Positions 1 to 8,181 of a stretch of 64,000 bases of DNA are shown piece by piece. The stretch covers positions 17,962 to 81,961 of the forward strand of contig NZ_FPJZ01000012.1 of NCBI RefSeq assembly GCF_900119485.1, read 5' to 3'. The position numbers were made by a program, and so were the translations under genes. The stretch is from Thermoactinomyces sp. DSM 45891. GTDB lineage: Bacteria; Bacillota; Bacilli; Thermoactinomycetales; Thermoactinomycetaceae. Positions within the stretch are counted from its first letter, which is position 1, and every line of letters begins with the position of its first letter. The notes beneath the pieces were generated by a model. It made no database searches. It saw only the letters and a list, made by a program, of their open reading frames with translations, and was not told where the DNA came from.

Positions 1-627
1 CGCCGTCAAATCACCCCAAATGAATGCCGGAATAAAAAGCAATCCACTGCCAAATATAAAACACCATGTAGAATAGTGAATGGGATTAATCGAATTCATA
101 ATGCTTTTTCCAAGTGAAATGTAGATAACGAACGAAATAACGGCTACAAATAAAATGAGACTACCATATAAATGATCATCGCTAAATCGGACCGAGCCGA
201 ACTCTCCATTGGTTACTAATAAAACAATTCCTGTAATAGACAATAAAGTTCCAAATATATTTATTGCTCGTAATGGATTCTTTAACCAAATCACATCAAG
301 AATATTACTTATCAATGGGACGAGTGCGATAATCAAAGCTGCATCAACTGAAGAAGTTTTCTTCATCCCGAAATTCACAAGGAGGTTGAATAAAAAAATC
401 CCAAAAAAGCTAGCAAAGAATATTTTTACTAATATTTTCTTGTCGTAACTAAATAATCCTCTCCAAAAAATAAGAACCGATATAATCGCTGCCCCGAAAA
501 TAGCATAAAAAGCTAATACAAAGGGACTTAGTACAACTAATAGAAGTTTTGTCACAATAAAGTTATAGCCCCACAGAATCACTGCTAACAATAACGCTAT
601 AACAGGAATAATCGATATCTTTTTCAT
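1..627 (-). CDS. EamA/DMT-family transporter, partial
   Basis: Reading the minus strand from an ATG at 627 gives an open frame that runs off the left edge of the window. It starts MKKISIIPVIALLLAVILWG and is followed by repeated hydrophobic segments, with the WGYNFIVTK stretch early and a second run around ISFVIYISLGKSI. The alternating helix pattern is typical of drug/metabolite (EamA) transporters, which are inner-membrane exporters with about ten helices and two EamA repeats; only the first ~209 residues are here. An AAGGAGA ribosome binding site lies just upstream of the ATG. It is separated from the neighbouring biosynthetic operon by a two-way terminator, so there is no evidence that it serves that operon. 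The substrate is unknown. Confidence 0.75.
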   Translation of the reverse strand, partial: MKKISIIPVIALLLAVILWGYNFIVTKLLLVVLSPFVLAFYAIFGAAIISVLIFWRGLFSYDKKILVKIFFASFFGIFLFNLLVNFGMKKTSSVDAALIIALVPLISNILDVIWLKNPLRAINIFGTLLSITGIVLLVTNGEFGSVRFSDDHLYGSLILFVAVISFVIYISLGKSIMNSINPIHYSTWCFIFGSGLLFIPAFIWGDLTA

Positions 628-772
628 ACCATTCTCCTTAGGTAGAAAGGACATTTAGTAGAATATACAAATTAACATATAAGTTTAACTATATAATATA
701 ATTCTGAAAAGAACAAGCCAAAAAACCGTCCTACACTCCCGAATTATTTATAAGAACATCTGATATAATTGG

Positions 773-814
773 AAAAATGGCCTTCTCAAAAAATGATTTG
801 AGAAGGCCATTTTT
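773..814. terminator. bidirectional intrinsic terminator
   Basis: Perfect 18-base inverted repeat (773-790 and 797-814) with a six-base loop. The arms begin with a run of A and end with a run of T, so both strands have a U-tract. It ends the ten-gene minus-strand operon, whose last stop codon is at 820. Confidence 0.9.
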
Positions 815-819
815 CACAA

Positions 820-2028
820 CTAAATCGTATCATCCCATATTACACGGTTTTCAAACCACATTGCCAACTCATCGATACGGTTCTGAACTTGTGCCTCAGA
901 CTCTCCCTTAATAAGCACTTTAGCTATATAGTCACCACTACTTGAAATCTCATTAAATTTCTGGCCACAATGTGCGGTGACCTTATATTGAGTTACCCAT
1001 TCTGGCAGAGGATCTGCAGGCATCTCTTTTAGAACTCCTTTTTTAGCTGGTACTAAAAGATAGCCTCCCAGCATCTCAAGTTTTGGAACATTGGACAATG
1101 AGGCAGAAACCTGTTCCACTAATCCACATTGTGCCTGTACAGAGAGCTTAACTAAATCAATTCCAAAGCCTTGTATTATTTTCTCACGAATGAATCCCCC
1201 TCCTGTACGACTAGCAATTTCACACAGGACTAATTCATCATGTGGGGTATGGAACACTTCGGCATGAAATGAAGTGTTTTTAGGGGTAGGAAGTGCTTTT
1301 AATAATTTTTGAGTAAACTCTACGAGTCGGGGTAGCAATGGATTTTCTGATTCTAGAAGATAACCTCCATTAAATAACTCATCTTGAAAGGCAAGACATC
1401 CATTTATATACTTAGATGGCCAACAAAGTACCATTTCACCGTTTATGACTAAGCCATCTACCGTATACATGTCCCCTTCGATGAATTTCTCCACCTCAAG
1501 ATGAACAGCTAATCCCTTGCTCAAGAAAGTCATTAAATCATCTCGATCTTTTATAATGACTGTATGACACGAACCTACCCCATCTATTGGTTTCACAATA
1601 ACGGGATATCCATGTTTTTGGATAAATTTATACAAATCCAACGGGGACTCTAATGGTGAGAATTCTGGGACATTTAAACCCTTTTCTCTTGCAAGCTTCT
1701 TCATAACCGTTTTATCCCTGAAAGCGATCGCACTTTCCAAAGATTGACCCTCTATGCCCAACTGTTCTCTTAATCTAGCTGCTCGTATAAGGTCATATTC
1801 AGATGTTACAATAATCGCATCAAACTTATGAGTCTCATACAACTCTAAAGCACGTATCTCCATTTCACCATTGGTTCGATAGTTTTCAAAACCTTCAACT
1901 AAATGGTAATTCACTGCTCCTCGGGCCTTTTCCGAAGTAGTCAGTAGCAACAAATCCTCATTCAAATCTTTTAACCAATCGTCATACGGATACCCCGTTT
2001 TATTCATAATGAGAATACTCATATTCAA
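820..2028 (-). CDS. ATP-grasp carboxylate-amine ligase (last gene of operon 1)
   Basis: A 402-residue ATP-grasp enzyme. The ATP-binding part is visible as VIVKPIDGVGSCH near residue 150 and the metal-binding C-terminal motif as LCEIASRTGGGFI near residue 290. Enzymes of this type (BacD-like L-amino acid ligases, carnosine synthase-like enzymes) join a carboxylate, activated as an acyl phosphate, to an amine. The start is ambiguous: a TTG at 2028 overlaps the stop of the upstream epimerase gene, while an ATG at 2022 lies about 11 bases from the AGGAGGGG box. Overlap with the preceding gene indicates translational coupling. In this operon it probably forms one amide bond of the product; the substrates cannot be read from sequence. 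Confidence 0.8.
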   Translation of the reverse strand: MNMSILIMNKTGYPYDDWLKDLNEDLLLLTTSEKARGAVNYHLVEGFENYRTNGEMEIRALELYETHKFDAIIVTSEYDLIRAARLREQLGIEGQSLESAIAFRDKTVMKKLAREKGLNVPEFSPLESPLDLYKFIQKHGYPVIVKPIDGVGSCHTVIIKDRDDLMTFLSKGLAVHLEVEKFIEGDMYTVDGLVINGEMVLCWPSKYINGCLAFQDELFNGGYLLESENPLLPRLVEFTQKLLKALPTPKNTSFHAEVFHTPHDELVLCEIASRTGGGFIREKIIQGFGIDLVKLSVQAQCGLVEQVSASLSNVPKLEMLGGYLLVPAKKGVLKEMPADPLPEWVTQYKVTAHCGQKFNEISSSGDYIAKVLIKGESEAQVQNRIDELAMWFENRVIWDDTI

Positions 2029-3047
2029 CTGCCCCTCCTATCTATAATTCCTATTCCAAACCTATTAGGTAATGTAATCAAACCATTGTTTACTCTAATT
2101 CCTGTAAAGGGATCTGATTGGAGATTCAAATGGCCATCAAGATCAATGTAATCTGCAAGCCCAGCTAAATGCGCAATGGCAGTAATCCCTAAAGAGCTTT
2201 CTGTTTTACACCCCAACATTACCTTCATCCCAACATTTCGAGCTAACTGGATTATTTCCTTTGCTCGTCGAAGCCCACCACACTTCAGAAGTTTGATATT
2301 AACTACACCTACACTTCCGCTCAAACTTAGTAGGTCTTGAATACAATGAAAATCTTCATCCGCAACAATGGGAATAGGCGAATGATCTTGAACCCATTTC
2401 AACTGTTCATGTGATCCTGCAGGAATCGGTTGCTCTAAAAGCTCTACACCATATTGATGAAGTTTATTGGCTGCTACAATGGCATCTTCACAATTCCAAG
2501 TTCCATTCCCATCAATCCAAATACGCCCTTGGTATATTTCTCTTAGCCTTCCGATCAACTCTACCTCACTGGTCAAAGTCATTTTCAATTTTAAAATAGG
2601 CCATTGTGAAAGCATCTTGGCCTGCTTCAATAAATCGTTTTGATCCATTACACCTAGGGAAATGCTAGTGGGTGGAATGAATAGTCCTTCAAGTCCCCAT
2701 AACCGATGAATGGGAAGATTAGTCATTTGCCCTAACATATCATGAAGTGCCATGTCGATTGCTGCTATCACAGTTGGCTGATTTGGTATCAACGCCTCGA
2801 GATCGTTTAATAGCTTTTCGATTTCAAAAGGGGTATGCTCCTTCACTATGTCTGAGCACAGATTGAAAGCATTTACAACGGTCTCAGCTGTCATGCCGTA
2901 TTCTTTGGCGAATACAGCAGTGCCATACCCTCTCCATTCCTTCCATTTCAGTCTGACTATTATCTGATGAGCAGATGTAAATGTTCCTTTATTACTTTGA
3001 AAAGGCTGCTTTAACTTTAAAATTAAATCTTCATATTCGATTTCCAT
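2025..3047 (-). CDS. enolase-superfamily protein, dipeptide epimerase-like
   Basis: A 340-residue member of the mandelate racemase/muconate lactonizing subgroup of the enolase superfamily. It has the KxK general-base motif (ILKLKM, near residue 153), metal ligands in WIDGNGTW, LLEQP and ADED, and the second general-base lysine in NIKLLKCGG. This pattern is that of L-Ala-D/L-Glu epimerases (YkfB/YcjG) and related dipeptide epimerases, which invert an amino-acid alpha-carbon. A good AAGGAG box precedes the ATG. The stop overlaps the next gene (ATP-grasp) by four bases, placing it in the operon. The likely role is stereochemical editing of an amino acid or dipeptide intermediate. N-acylamino acid racemase or o-succinylbenzoate synthase are less likely given the motifs and context. 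Confidence 0.8.
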   Translation of the reverse strand: MEIEYEDLILKLKQPFQSNKGTFTSAHQIIVRLKWKEWRGYGTAVFAKEYGMTAETVVNAFNLCSDIVKEHTPFEIEKLLNDLEALIPNQPTVIAAIDMALHDMLGQMTNLPIHRLWGLEGLFIPPTSISLGVMDQNDLLKQAKMLSQWPILKLKMTLTSEVELIGRLREIYQGRIWIDGNGTWNCEDAIVAANKLHQYGVELLEQPIPAGSHEQLKWVQDHSPIPIVADEDFHCIQDLLSLSGSVGVVNIKLLKCGGLRRAKEIIQLARNVGMKVMLGCKTESSLGITAIAHLAGLADYIDLDGHLNLQSDPFTGIRVNNGLITLPNRFGIGIIDRRGS

Positions 3048-3098
3048 TGTGTGTACTCCTTACATCTTTCTCTCATCAAATTCCCTGCAAAATGTTCC

Positions 3099-4442
3099 CT
3101 ATTTACTCCCAGAGCGTGCACGAAAAGAAGGACGCTCTAGGCCCAGATGATCTCGTAGTGTTTGGCCTTCATACTCTGTTCGAAATAACCCACGTCGTTG
3201 GAGCTCGGGAACCACAAGTTCAACGAAATCTGTTAGCCCATCTGGTAATTGCGGTGGCATAATATTAAATCCATCAGCAGCTTCACTCACATACCACTCT
3301 TCTAGTTGATCTGCAATTTCTTGGGGAGTGCCTAAGATCATTCTGTGTCCACGCGGACCTGCAATAGAACGATAAAGCTCACGAATCGTTAACCCTTTGG
3401 TTTTCGCTTCCTCATACAACAACTTCTGACGGCTCGTACTTCCTTGTGTCTCCGGAAGTTCTGGTAATGGGCCATCCACTGGATATTTTGAAATGTCGAT
3501 ATTTCCCAATTGAGTGGAAAGTAAGCCAAGACCTACGACTGGATCGATTAAATTTTGCAATGTTTCATATTTTTGTTCTGCTTCATCTCTGGTCCTTCCT
3601 ACCACTGGAAAGATACCAGGCATCACTTTCACTTGATCTGGAGATCGACCATATTTGACGACTTGCTCCTTTATACCTCGATAAAACGCTTTTGCCTGTT
3701 CCAAATTCTTATGTGCTGTAAAGATAACTTCTGCCCATTGAGCAGCAAAATCCTGTCCATCTGCGGAAGAGCCTGCCTGTACAATAACTGGATAACCTTG
3801 AGGGGGGCGAGCCACATTTAGGGGGCCTCGTACTGAAAAAAATTCCTTCTTGTGATTCAATATATGAAGTTTTTCAGGATCAAAGAAACGACCCGACTCC
3901 TTATCAAACAAAAAGGCATCGTCTTCCCAACTATCCCACAATCCAGTTGCTACCTCCATGAACTCCCTAGCTCTGAGATATCTTGTCTCGTGGTCAGGTT
4001 GCTTGTCCAGATTAAAATTTTGGGCTTCCACGTCAGTTGTTGAAGTAACGACATTCCAACCAGAACGACCGTTACTCAAAAAATCTAAAGAAGCAAATTT
4101 TCTGGCAACGTGAAAAGGTTCGTTATAAGTAGTAGAACATGTTGCAGTTAACCCAATACGCTCCGTTACCACTGACAGTGCAGATAGTAATGTTAAGGGC
4201 TCAAAATGAACCATCCGTCCCCAGCGACTAAGTTCATCCGAGTCTTTATAATGCGTACGTACTCCTACACCATCCGATAAAAAAATCATATCGAATTTAC
4301 CGCGTTCTGCTGTCTTAACTATCGAACTATAATAATGAAAATCAAGTACACCTGCTGGATATGCATTCGGGTGTCTCCAAGCAGAAATATGATGTCCTGG
4401 AGCAGGTAAAAAAGCACCCAATTTTATCATTGAACGACTCAT
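3099..4442 (-). CDS. luciferase-like flavin-dependent monooxygenase (NtaA/SnaA/DszA type)
   Basis: A 447-residue LLM-class FMN-dependent monooxygenase. The N-terminus (MIKLGAFLPAPGHHISAWRH) is typical of the nitrilotriacetate monooxygenase family, as are SLDFLSNGRSGWNVVTS near residue 120 and PVIVQAGSSADGQDFAA near residue 215. Family members use FMNH2 and O2 to oxidise C-N, C-S or N-H positions, and a separate flavin reductase supplies FMNH2. None is encoded in the operon. It lies between the exporter and the epimerase, with a GAGGTG box before the ATG. Its likely job is an oxidative tailoring step, such as N-hydroxylation or oxidative C-N cleavage; the substrate is unknown. Confidence 0.85.
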   Translation of the reverse strand: MSRSMIKLGAFLPAPGHHISAWRHPNAYPAGVLDFHYYSSIVKTAERGKFDMIFLSDGVGVRTHYKDSDELSRWGRMVHFEPLTLLSALSVVTERIGLTATCSTTYNEPFHVARKFASLDFLSNGRSGWNVVTSTTDVEAQNFNLDKQPDHETRYLRAREFMEVATGLWDSWEDDAFLFDKESGRFFDPEKLHILNHKKEFFSVRGPLNVARPPQGYPVIVQAGSSADGQDFAAQWAEVIFTAHKNLEQAKAFYRGIKEQVVKYGRSPDQVKVMPGIFPVVGRTRDEAEQKYETLQNLIDPVVGLGLLSTQLGNIDISKYPVDGPLPELPETQGSTSRQKLLYEEAKTKGLTIRELYRSIAGPRGHRMILGTPQEIADQLEEWYVSEAADGFNIMPPQLPDGLTDFVELVVPELQRRGLFRTEYEGQTLRDHLGLERPSFRARSGSK

Positions 4443-4483
4443 ATTAGCACCTCATTCTTTTTTGTGATGACATAGCTTCTGTA

Positions 4484-5734
4484 TTAATGATTCACTTCAC
4501 CTTGAACCTTTTTCGGTGACCTTTTAGACTGCTTTTCTTTCACTACGAGTACACTTAGAACCACTGCTGTAGCTAGATAAAAAACGAAAAAGCTATAACC
4601 GACCCTTTCTAAACCTAACTTATCTAAGAAAAAGCCAAAAACAAATGGACCTAATCCAAACCCTATATTAAATGTTGCATTTAGGATCCCAAATGCTAGC
4701 CCCCTCTTCTTTGCAGGAGTAAACTGATTTACTTTTGATTTTAAATTAGCTACATGGGTTAACTCTCCGATTGTAAATACAACGATGAGAAGTACGCATA
4801 GATAGATAGCGGGAATCCTCTCAAGGGTTCCGAGTAACAAATGGAATAAGGAAAATAAGGTAGCCGTAAATAACATTTGGCTCATAAAACTCCATCTGCT
4901 TACTATTTTTAATGCTTGGAGTTGTAATATGACAATCAAGAAAGAATTCAACGCAAACAACAAACCAATAACGAATGGAGATAGTTCTACGAAATCATGG
5001 AGAATCGCTCCTAATAAATCATTAAATACACCGTATGTGGAGACTAAAATAACATTGAGCAAGAAAATACTAATCAATATATATATATGACTAGACTTAC
5101 CTTGGTAGGACTGTTCCACTTCAACTGGTTCTTGTTCTTCTACCTTTATTTCGGATCTACTTTGATTTTTTAATAATGGATGGAACATCGTTATAATAGA
5201 AAAACAAAGTAATAATAACCCAGTAGAGATATAAATAAAGCTAGAACCTACTGCTAGGATAACCCCCCCTAGAAGCGCTCCTATACCAACAGAAATATTT
5301 TGATTGATATAAAACATCGCAAATGGGATAGTAGGATCTTTTTTATCCACTGTATCTCCGATTAAGGCAGAAAAAACAGAACGGAAAAATGAATGTGCAA
5401 ATCCTAACACAATATAGACTGTTGTGAATTCTAAGACGTCACTTACAAAAGGGAGGAATAGATAAGAAGCACTTGTTACAAACAAGCCCATCAATATAAG
5501 CGGTCTACGTCCGTATCGATCTGATAAAGCGCCACCGATCACTCCACCAAATGTACGCGCAATGAAATAAATGAAAACACTTCCAGCTATAGTAGTATAA
5601 CTAGCACCTAAACGCGTCATCATGTCCGTAACCAAAAAGGGAATGATAATGCCCCGAGATAGACCAAAGATAAAATCAAGAAGTAAAATGAGTCGGTGAA
5701 TGGCTTTCAGTTTCATAAACTGTTTAATTACCAT
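4484..5734 (-). CDS. MFS transporter, probable product exporter
   Basis: A 416-residue membrane protein with about twelve hydrophobic segments. It has the MFS motif A loop between helices 2 and 3 (GGALSDRYGRRPLILMG, near residue 65) and a degenerate counterpart in the second half. A charged linker (KIEVEEQEPVEVEQ region) separates the six-helix halves. The length is standard for the drug-export branch. An AGAGGAG box lies seven bases before the ATG. It sits inside the biosynthetic operon, so efflux or self-resistance for the pathway product is the natural inference. Confidence 0.85.
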   Translation of the reverse strand: MVIKQFMKLKAIHRLILLLDFIFGLSRGIIIPFLVTDMMTRLGASYTTIAGSVFIYFIARTFGGVIGGALSDRYGRRPLILMGLFVTSASYLFLPFVSDVLEFTTVYIVLGFAHSFFRSVFSALIGDTVDKKDPTIPFAMFYINQNISVGIGALLGGVILAVGSSFIYISTGLLLLCFSIITMFHPLLKNQSRSEIKVEEQEPVEVEQSYQGKSSHIYILISIFLLNVILVSTYGVFNDLLGAILHDFVELSPFVIGLLFALNSFLIVILQLQALKIVSRWSFMSQMLFTATLFSLFHLLLGTLERIPAIYLCVLLIVVFTIGELTHVANLKSKVNQFTPAKKRGLAFGILNATFNIGFGLGPFVFGFFLDKLGLERVGYSFFVFYLATAVVLSVLVVKEKQSKRSPKKVQGEVNH

Positions 5735-5754
5735 AAAGCACTCCTCTAACTCTT

Positions 5755-7083
5755 TTATTCATATAGCTGATTGATGATTGTTTCATTTAATATTTTCTCC
5801 GACATTTCCATGTCTTGCGATGATGAAGAGTTGATACTATAAACAATGTATAGATGTCTTGTTAAAGAATCCTTCACTGGTAAGGCTTTCTGATTAGGAG
5901 GGACCAATATACCTAATTCATATACAGTTAAATCTAGACCTTTATCAATAAGAACACCTTCTCTGTTTCGTACCAACCCTTGAGAGTCTGGATTTGAGGG
6001 CCAATGAACGGGTAGGTCATGATGACTCATTTTACCTTTTAAAATGGTATCTTCTTCTAAAACATAATATTTTTGGATAACTTTCTTACTCGAATGACTG
6101 GATACGTACTCTTTACCTGGTTCATTTAACACAATCGAAAGAAGCAGATCGTATGGGTTCACTTCACCTGCGTATAGATACAAATCCATAATGCGATCAC
6201 CTGGATTGCGTACACACCATTCCATCACTTTCGGTATGCCACTTTCATCGATCTTAAACTCAAGATGCACAATGGCACTCTGAATTTTTGACATTGTAAT
6301 GACGAAATGATTCATTTCATTAACTTGTTGAATCGTATCCTCTGATAATTCACGGTAGTGAACTTGATGGCCGATTTCTACCGGGAATTCGATACCTTCT
6401 GATTTTAAAGTTTGCTTCTTAGTAATAGAAGAATACAGGACTCCCCCATCCCTAACCCAACTCTCGATTGAATACTCTTGCCCCACAATTCTTTCTTCAA
6501 GTAAATATAATTGCTCTTTAGACTTTTGCACTTTCAATAAATCAAGCACCGATTTCTTTTGATTCTCATCAGACCATATCATTACGTCCATAGAACCGTA
6601 CTTATTAATAGGTTTTATAACTCCGCTATCTGGCAAAATAGTGGTCATTAGTTCCTCTAACGTCACTTTTTGTGAGCGAACCTTCCACGGAGTGTTTTGG
6701 ATAAGCTGTCTCTGCTTTTCTTTATTTCGAGAAATAACAGCTGCCTCAAGTCCTCCATTAGACAATCCTAGATATCCCGCTAAGATGGCTGTTTCTACTA
6801 CCAATCTTTCATCTATAGGAATGATCCCTACTATTTGATCATGCTCTAAAATATTATTCACAACCAAAAAAAACGATTCCATAGAATATTCTTCCATGCA
6901 GATGATTTCATCCACGAGATTAATAAAATGATGAGGATTACACTGCTTATATCTGTATAATTGATTCAGCTTATTTTTTCTGCTATCTACAATAATGGCT
7001 TTTAGACCTCTTTTTCGAATACATCTTACATATTCTTCTGTAATCTCAGAAAACCCCCCGAGGATTAGCACCGCTTTTTCCAT
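5755..7083 (-). CDS. divergent ATP-grasp ligase
   Basis: A 442-residue protein that begins with a Rossmann-like pre-ATP-grasp segment (AVLILGGFSEITEEYVRC). It continues with SGVIKPINKYGSMDVM near residue 172, which matches the ATP-grasp phosphate-binding strand, and VMEWCVRNPGDRIMD near residue 280 in place of the usual E(I/V)NxR metal-binding motif. A C-terminal domain of about 120 residues resembles the biotin-carboxylase-C or LAL fold common in amino acid ligases. It is the first gene after a 108-base gap containing a weak hairpin, and its stop lies 20 bases before the exporter start. It probably makes a second amide bond in the product. Divergence from better-known ligases prevents substrate assignment. 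Confidence 0.65.
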   Translation of the reverse strand: MEKAVLILGGFSEITEEYVRCIRKRGLKAIIVDSRKNKLNQLYRYKQCNPHHFINLVDEIICMEEYSMESFFLVVNNILEHDQIVGIIPIDERLVVETAILAGYLGLSNGGLEAAVISRNKEKQRQLIQNTPWKVRSQKVTLEELMTTILPDSGVIKPINKYGSMDVMIWSDENQKKSVLDLLKVQKSKEQLYLLEERIVGQEYSIESWVRDGGVLYSSITKKQTLKSEGIEFPVEIGHQVHYRELSEDTIQQVNEMNHFVITMSKIQSAIVHLEFKIDESGIPKVMEWCVRNPGDRIMDLYLYAGEVNPYDLLLSIVLNEPGKEYVSSHSSKKVIQKYYVLEEDTILKGKMSHHDLPVHWPSNPDSQGLVRNREGVLIDKGLDLTVYELGILVPPNQKALPVKDSLTRHLYIVYSINSSSSQDMEMSEKILNETIINQLYE

Positions 7084-7118
7084 TAAAACACCCCATTATT
7101 TCTCATTAGGATAAATAA

Positions 7119-7162
7119 GGGTTTCATACTCTCTCATTTGGTTGCTAGACAATACGAAACCC
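7119..7162. other. intra-operon inverted repeat
   Basis: GGGTTTC at 7119-7125 pairs with GAAACCC at 7156-7162 across a loop of about 30 bases, in the 108-base gap between the dehydrogenase and ATP-grasp genes. No good U-tract follows on the coding (minus) strand. It could attenuate read-through or stabilise mRNA ends; it is not a convincing full terminator. Confidence 0.3.
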
Positions 7163-7191
7163 TATTTTTACACGTAAATCATTTCAAATGC

Positions 7192-8151
7192 TTATACGAG
7201 TGTTCGAATCGGTGAACCATTTACAAATGCAATTATGTCTTCCACAGCTTCCTTGTAATAAGTGTGGTAGTTTCTCTGTGTCACATATCCTAAATGTGGC
7301 GTGGCGAGTAGATTAGGTAGGGTCCGTAACGGATCGAGCTCCGGTAAAGGCTCGATTTCAAATACATCCACGCCTGCTCCTGCAATTTGTTTACTTTCAA
7401 GAGCTTTCATGAGAGCCACTTGATCCACAATGGCTGCACGTGATGTATTAATTAAAAAAGATGATGGTCGCATTAGCTGTAACTCTTCTTCACCGATTAA
7501 GCCCCTCGTTCGATCGCTAAGTACCAGATGGATGGAAACAAAATCACTGTTTTTAAGTAGTTCTTCCTTTGAAGCAGCCAGTGCTACACCTGTATTTTCT
7601 GCTTGTTCACGTGTCAAGTTCTGGCTCCAAGCAATCACATTCATCCCAAATGCTTTCCCGATTCGTGCCATCCTACCTCCAATTTTACCCAACCCAAGCA
7701 AACCAAGTGTTTTTCCATATAAATCCGTACCCACAGTTTGTTGCCATGGACCACTTTGTTTCAATGCATTATTTTCTACAACAATATTTCGAGCTAAACC
7801 TAAAATTAAAGCCCAGGCAAGCTCTGTGGGAGGCTCCGAACTACTTGCTGTACCGCAGACGGTAACGCCATTGGAAGAGGCAGCCTGTAGATCTATGGAT
7901 GCATTTCGCATTCCAGATGTAATCAACAGCTTCAATTTCTCCAAACGCTTAAATAGTCTCGCAGGAAAAGGAGTACGTTCACGCATAATGACCACAATCT
8001 CATAATCTTGGATGGTATTTACAAGTTCATCTTCATTCTCAATATAATGGTGAATCGAAGTGACTTCTACTTTATCTGCTATAGCAGACCAATCTGTTAT
8101 CTTCATAGCTACATTCTGATAATCATCCAATATGACACATTTCCATTTCAT
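7192..8151 (-). CDS. D-2-hydroxyacid dehydrogenase, NAD(P)-dependent
   Basis: A 319-residue enzyme with every hallmark of the D-isomer 2-hydroxyacid dehydrogenase family. It has a substrate-binding Arg in TSGMRN (residue ~82), the dinucleotide-binding LGLLGLGKIGGRMAR (~150), the catalytic-loop INTSRAAIVD (~235), the Glu in DVFEIEP and the catalytic His in TPHLGYVT (~287). Such enzymes interconvert a 2-oxoacid and a D-2-hydroxyacid. In operon 1 it follows aconitase at the position isocitrate or isopropylmalate dehydrogenase would occupy in a TCA or leucine-type chain extension, although family members are not normally decarboxylating. It may therefore oxidise the hydroxy acid from the aconitase step, or reduce a 2-oxoacid side product. 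Confidence 0.85.
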   Translation of the reverse strand: MKWKCVILDDYQNVAMKITDWSAIADKVEVTSIHHYIENEDELVNTIQDYEIVVIMRERTPFPARLFKRLEKLKLLITSGMRNASIDLQAASSNGVTVCGTASSSEPPTELAWALILGLARNIVVENNALKQSGPWQQTVGTDLYGKTLGLLGLGKIGGRMARIGKAFGMNVIAWSQNLTREQAENTGVALAASKEELLKNSDFVSIHLVLSDRTRGLIGEEELQLMRPSSFLINTSRAAIVDQVALMKALESKQIAGAGVDVFEIEPLPELDPLRTLPNLLATPHLGYVTQRNYHTYYKEAVEDIIAFVNGSPIRTLV

Positions 8152-8181
8152 TCTCTACACCCCGTTACCATTTTTTAGTTT

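Noticed and set aside
7430..8005. 191-residue plus-strand frame opposite the dehydrogenase gene
   Set aside because: Antisense shadow; the minus-strand frame has all D-2-hydroxyacid dehydrogenase motifs.
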